Shown here piece by piece: positions 62,001-64,000 of a DNA stretch of 64,000 bases; within the stretch, counting starts at the first letter, position 1; the number at the start of each line of letters is the position of its first letter. The notes under the pieces were generated by a model. The model worked only from the letters and a program-made list of their open reading frames with translations. It searched no databases and was not told the DNA's origin. The position numbers were made by a program, and so were the translations under genes. This stretch comes from an uncultured bacterium (lineage in GTDB: Bacteria; Cyanobacteriota; Vampirovibrionia; Gastranaerophilales; Gastranaerophilaceae), in contig CAREDV010000002.1 in assembly GCA_948964545.1 (NCBI GenBank), forward strand, positions 1-64,000, in the 5' to 3' direction.

Positions 62001-62251
62001 CTAGTGTTTTGGGTTAGTTGGTCCTTCAGGTGAAATTTTTTCTTTCCATGCTTTAATGATTCTGTTTGAAATTGTTTTCCTGTCAGCTTCAGAGTATTTG
62101 TCATAATCTTTTGGCATGTGAAAATAATTCCAAGCAGCACGGATATGTTCCTCTGTATCGAGCGGATATTTTTATTAACGTTATCGGCAAATTTAACATT
62201 GCCATATTTATTTATGCCTGTATTAGGGTTTATATCATTGCGTTTTTCCAT
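62001..62251 (-). pseudogene. Frameshifted small gene (DUF6582-like)
   Basis: From the ATG at 62251 the frame reads MEKRNDINPNTGINKYGNVK and on to DNVNK. One base later the sense passes to another frame: YPLDTEEHIRAAWNYFHMPK and then SEADRKTISNRIIKAWKEK, to a TAG at 62001. The join is an A5 run that would need six A. The pattern YPLDTEEHxRAAWxY followed by a K-x-x-I-x-x-R-I helix is familiar from small phage and gut-bacterial proteins. It is either a broken gene or a homopolymer sequencing error. TGTTATAAT is 7 nt before the ATG. Confidence 0.7.
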
Positions 62252-62318
62252 AATCTTTATTATAACAATTAAGTCTGAATATTCATTGATATTTTTACTT
62301 AGTAAATTTATACATAAA

Positions 62319-62341
62319 AAACAAGGCTTTAAGCCTTGTTT
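62319..62341 (-). terminator. Terminator after tRNA-fMet
   Basis: AAACAAGGC / GCCTTGTTT stem, 5-nt loop, T-run on the minus strand. Confidence 0.8.
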
Positions 62342-62346
62342 CTAAA

Positions 62347-62423
<77 letters not shown>

Positions 62424-62480
62424 ATATTTAATTACAATTCATTATAAAACGCTGAAAATGTAAAATCAAGTATTTTTTAT

Positions 62481-62517
62481 AAAAAAAACGGACATCTTTT
62501 AAATGCCCGTTTTTTTA
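62481..62517 (-). terminator. Terminator of the repeat-protein gene
   Basis: On the minus strand ACGGGCAT / ATGTCCGT (one G-U pair) with A-run before and T-run after. Confidence 0.75.
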
Positions 62518-62529
62518 ATTGAGTTTATC

Positions 62530-64000
62530 TTATTTTTTCAGTGATTCACGGAAGTTATCTTTGTATTTGTCAGCAACTGTTGCTTTTTCTGAACCTTTGT
62601 TTACGATTTTTACATCGCCTTGAAGATTTGCCTGATCAGTTACTGTCAAATTTTTTCCAGTATTAAGGATTACTGCAGGTGTTGCGTTAATAGCTCCTGT
62701 TACAGTCATATCACCGACTTTGTTATAAATTTCAGCTTGTTTGTTTGATGTCATTGTACCATCGTATTTCAATCCATTTTCACCAGTAATGTTTTTGATT
62801 AAGATAGTACCGCCATTATTAGCATCTGCGCTGAATGTTGATTTTACATCAATACCATCACCTTGTGCTCTTGATGCAGCATATGTCATATCAGTACCTG
62901 TGTTATGAATTTTACCGCCAAGGATTAAGCTGCCTTCGTTGCCAAGGATATTTAATCTGCCATTGTGAGTAATTTCACCATTTACAGTCATATCGCCTGA
63001 TCCGTTGTTTTTGATGTTAATGTCACTGCCGTTAATAGTAGCATCTACAGTCATAGCGTTTCCACCTGTGCTGGTTTTAGCTCTATCTTCATCAGCATTT
63101 CTGTTAATAATACCGATTGTACCATTGCCATTTTGAGTAATTGTACCTGCAACATTCATATTACCTGTATAATTATTAATAGCAATTTCGCCATCATTTG
63201 TAACTGTACCATTAAGGTTCATGCCAACACCATTTTTAGCTCCTGAACCATTGTGTTTGATAGCCAGATTTCCTGCTTCATTTGAAATTACACTGTCAGC
63301 ACTTGTTGTAATACCTGTAGAAGCACCTCTGGATAGTACATATAAATTTCCTGCACCTTCATTATTTAATGTGCCGTTAATTGTTGCGTGACCAGCATCA
63401 TTGTAAAGGTAGAGGTATCCTGTATCATTATTAACAGTACCGTTAAGTGTTAAACCGTTAGTACCTGTTGAGTTAACAAGTTTAATGTTACCTTCGTTAT
63501 TAACAGTAGCACCGATTGTTAGGGCAGTACCTTTATCTTTGTTGATAATACCAATGTTTCCAATATTATTAATTTCACCATTAACTGTAGCTGCACCTGC
63601 AAGGTTGTTAATAGCAACTTCACCTTCATTTGTGATAGTGCCGTTAAGTTCCATACCACCAGCTGATTCGTTTTTAATAGCAACATTGCCATTGCCGTTG
63701 GTAATTGTATTAGCAGTAGTTGTAGTTAATTTACCTGTTCCTTCGTTCATAACAACTACGTTACCGTTTTCAACTTCAATAGCTCCTTTAAGTGCAGCAT
63801 TTCCAGCTTTGTTATGAACCAAAACGCCTTGACCAGCTTTAACAGTTCCACCGATTTCCATACCTTGAGTTCCAGAGTTTCTCAAAGAAACAGAATCTCT
63901 TGCGTTAGCTTTGCCTAAGAATGCAAGTTTGCCATTTTCGTTAACAATTCTTACGCTTGATGTATCGTCATTACCTACATTGCCTGTAATATTCATTCCG
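62530..64000 (-). CDS. Repeat-rich adhesin-like protein (5' partial)
   Basis: At least 488 aa, open to the window end; the first ATG seen (63996) need not be the start. The protein is made of about 20-residue repeats such as GTITNEGEVAINNLAGAATV and GTVNNDTGYLYLYNDAGHAT, rich in Asn, Gly and Thr, which suggests a right-handed beta-helix like filamentous haemagglutinins. The C-terminus is a short charged tail (KYKDNFRESLKK). No autotransporter barrel and no sorting motif is seen, so its anchor, if any, must be elsewhere. Surface exposure is an inference. Confidence 0.75.
   Translation of the reverse strand, partial: GMNITGNVGNDDTSSVRIVNENGKLAFLGKANARDSVSLRNSGTQGMEIGGTVKAGQGVLVHNKAGNAALKGAIEVENGNVVVMNEGTGKLTTTTANTITNGNGNVAIKNESAGGMELNGTITNEGEVAINNLAGAATVNGEINNIGNIGIINKDKGTALTIGATVNNEGNIKLVNSTGTNGLTLNGTVNNDTGYLYLYNDAGHATINGTLNNEGAGNLYVLSRGASTGITTSADSVISNEAGNLAIKHNGSGAKNGVGMNLNGTVTNDGEIAINNYTGNMNVAGTITQNGNGTIGIINRNADEDRAKTSTGGNAMTVDATINGSDINIKNNGSGDMTVNGEITHNGRLNILGNEGSLILGGKIHNTGTDMTYAASRAQGDGIDVKSTFSADANNGGTILIKNITGENGLKYDGTMTSNKQAEIYNKVGDMTVTGAINATPAVILNTGKNLTVTDQANLQGDVKIVNKGSEKATVADKYKDNFRESLKK

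Overview
The window is AT-rich DNA from a didermic bacterium. The best guess is a non-photosynthetic gut cyanobacterium (Vampirovibrionia/Melainabacteria, order Gastranaerophilales). That guess is an inference from three things: several prepilin-like genes with FTLAEVLITLG leaders and a shared D-x-N-G-x-x-G-P-N motif, flagellar-type export genes without a chemotaxis cluster, and outer-membrane lipid-transport proteins (MCE, AsmA-like). No 16S rRNA gene is present to confirm it.

Layout. 0-8 kb: a PilZ protein cut by the window start, a large coiled-coil/hydrophobic protein, fabI, valS, rpsA and rubrerythrin. 8-19 kb: an ABC ATPase with a degenerate sensor kinase, aroQ, a candidate small RNA beside an 83-aa gene framed by inverted repeats, yraN-queF, a prepilin-like gene, a DAACS symporter, two tRNA-Pro genes, and TPR and SEC-C proteins. 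19-32 kb: maf, then genes of unknown function with coiled-coil and Gly/Ala-rich proteins, a divergent purH, a dCMP deaminase, and an operon fliE-fliF-(fliG position)-fliH-flhA. 32-47 kb: yidD, a 1244-aa AsmA-like protein, two U32-family proteins, malQ, a solitary sugar-ABC permease, two further prepilin-like genes (one interrupted at a G10 tract), yqeG, alkD, an SMR transporter and tRNA-Met. 47-56 kb: sugar-nucleotide transferase, tRNA-Lys, an FrhB/pyruvyltransferase fusion with a glycosyltransferase, a GH13-like protein, aroA, tRNA-Ser and a decayed prepilin gene. 56-64 kb: a C_GCAxxG_C_C protein, an MCE protein, a kinase-like protein, gdhA, a SIMPL protein, a frameshifted small gene, tRNA-fMet, and a repeat-rich adhesin-like protein running off the window end.

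The genes suggest fermentative amino-acid and glucan metabolism (GdhA, MalQ, DAACS), shikimate and fatty-acid synthesis (AroA, AroQ, FabI), envelope building, and a flagellar-type export apparatus. FliI, FlhB, FliP/Q/R, rod, hook and filament genes are absent from this window.

The most interesting patterns are: (1) many genes whose extended -10 box lies 6-7 nt before the start codon with no Shine-Dalgarno, which predicts widespread leaderless mRNAs; (2) two structured elements just upstream of different tRNA genes, each flanked by a direct repeat of its own neighbour tRNA's 5' end; (3) a dispersed ~34-bp intergenic repeat family; (4) a candidate sRNA with an anti-Shine-Dalgarno loop; (5) a flagellar-type export operon with a non-canonical FliG-position protein near translocator-like proteins; and (6) a G10 tract that switches off a prepilin gene. 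All functions are read from the sequence by eye; no database search was run.
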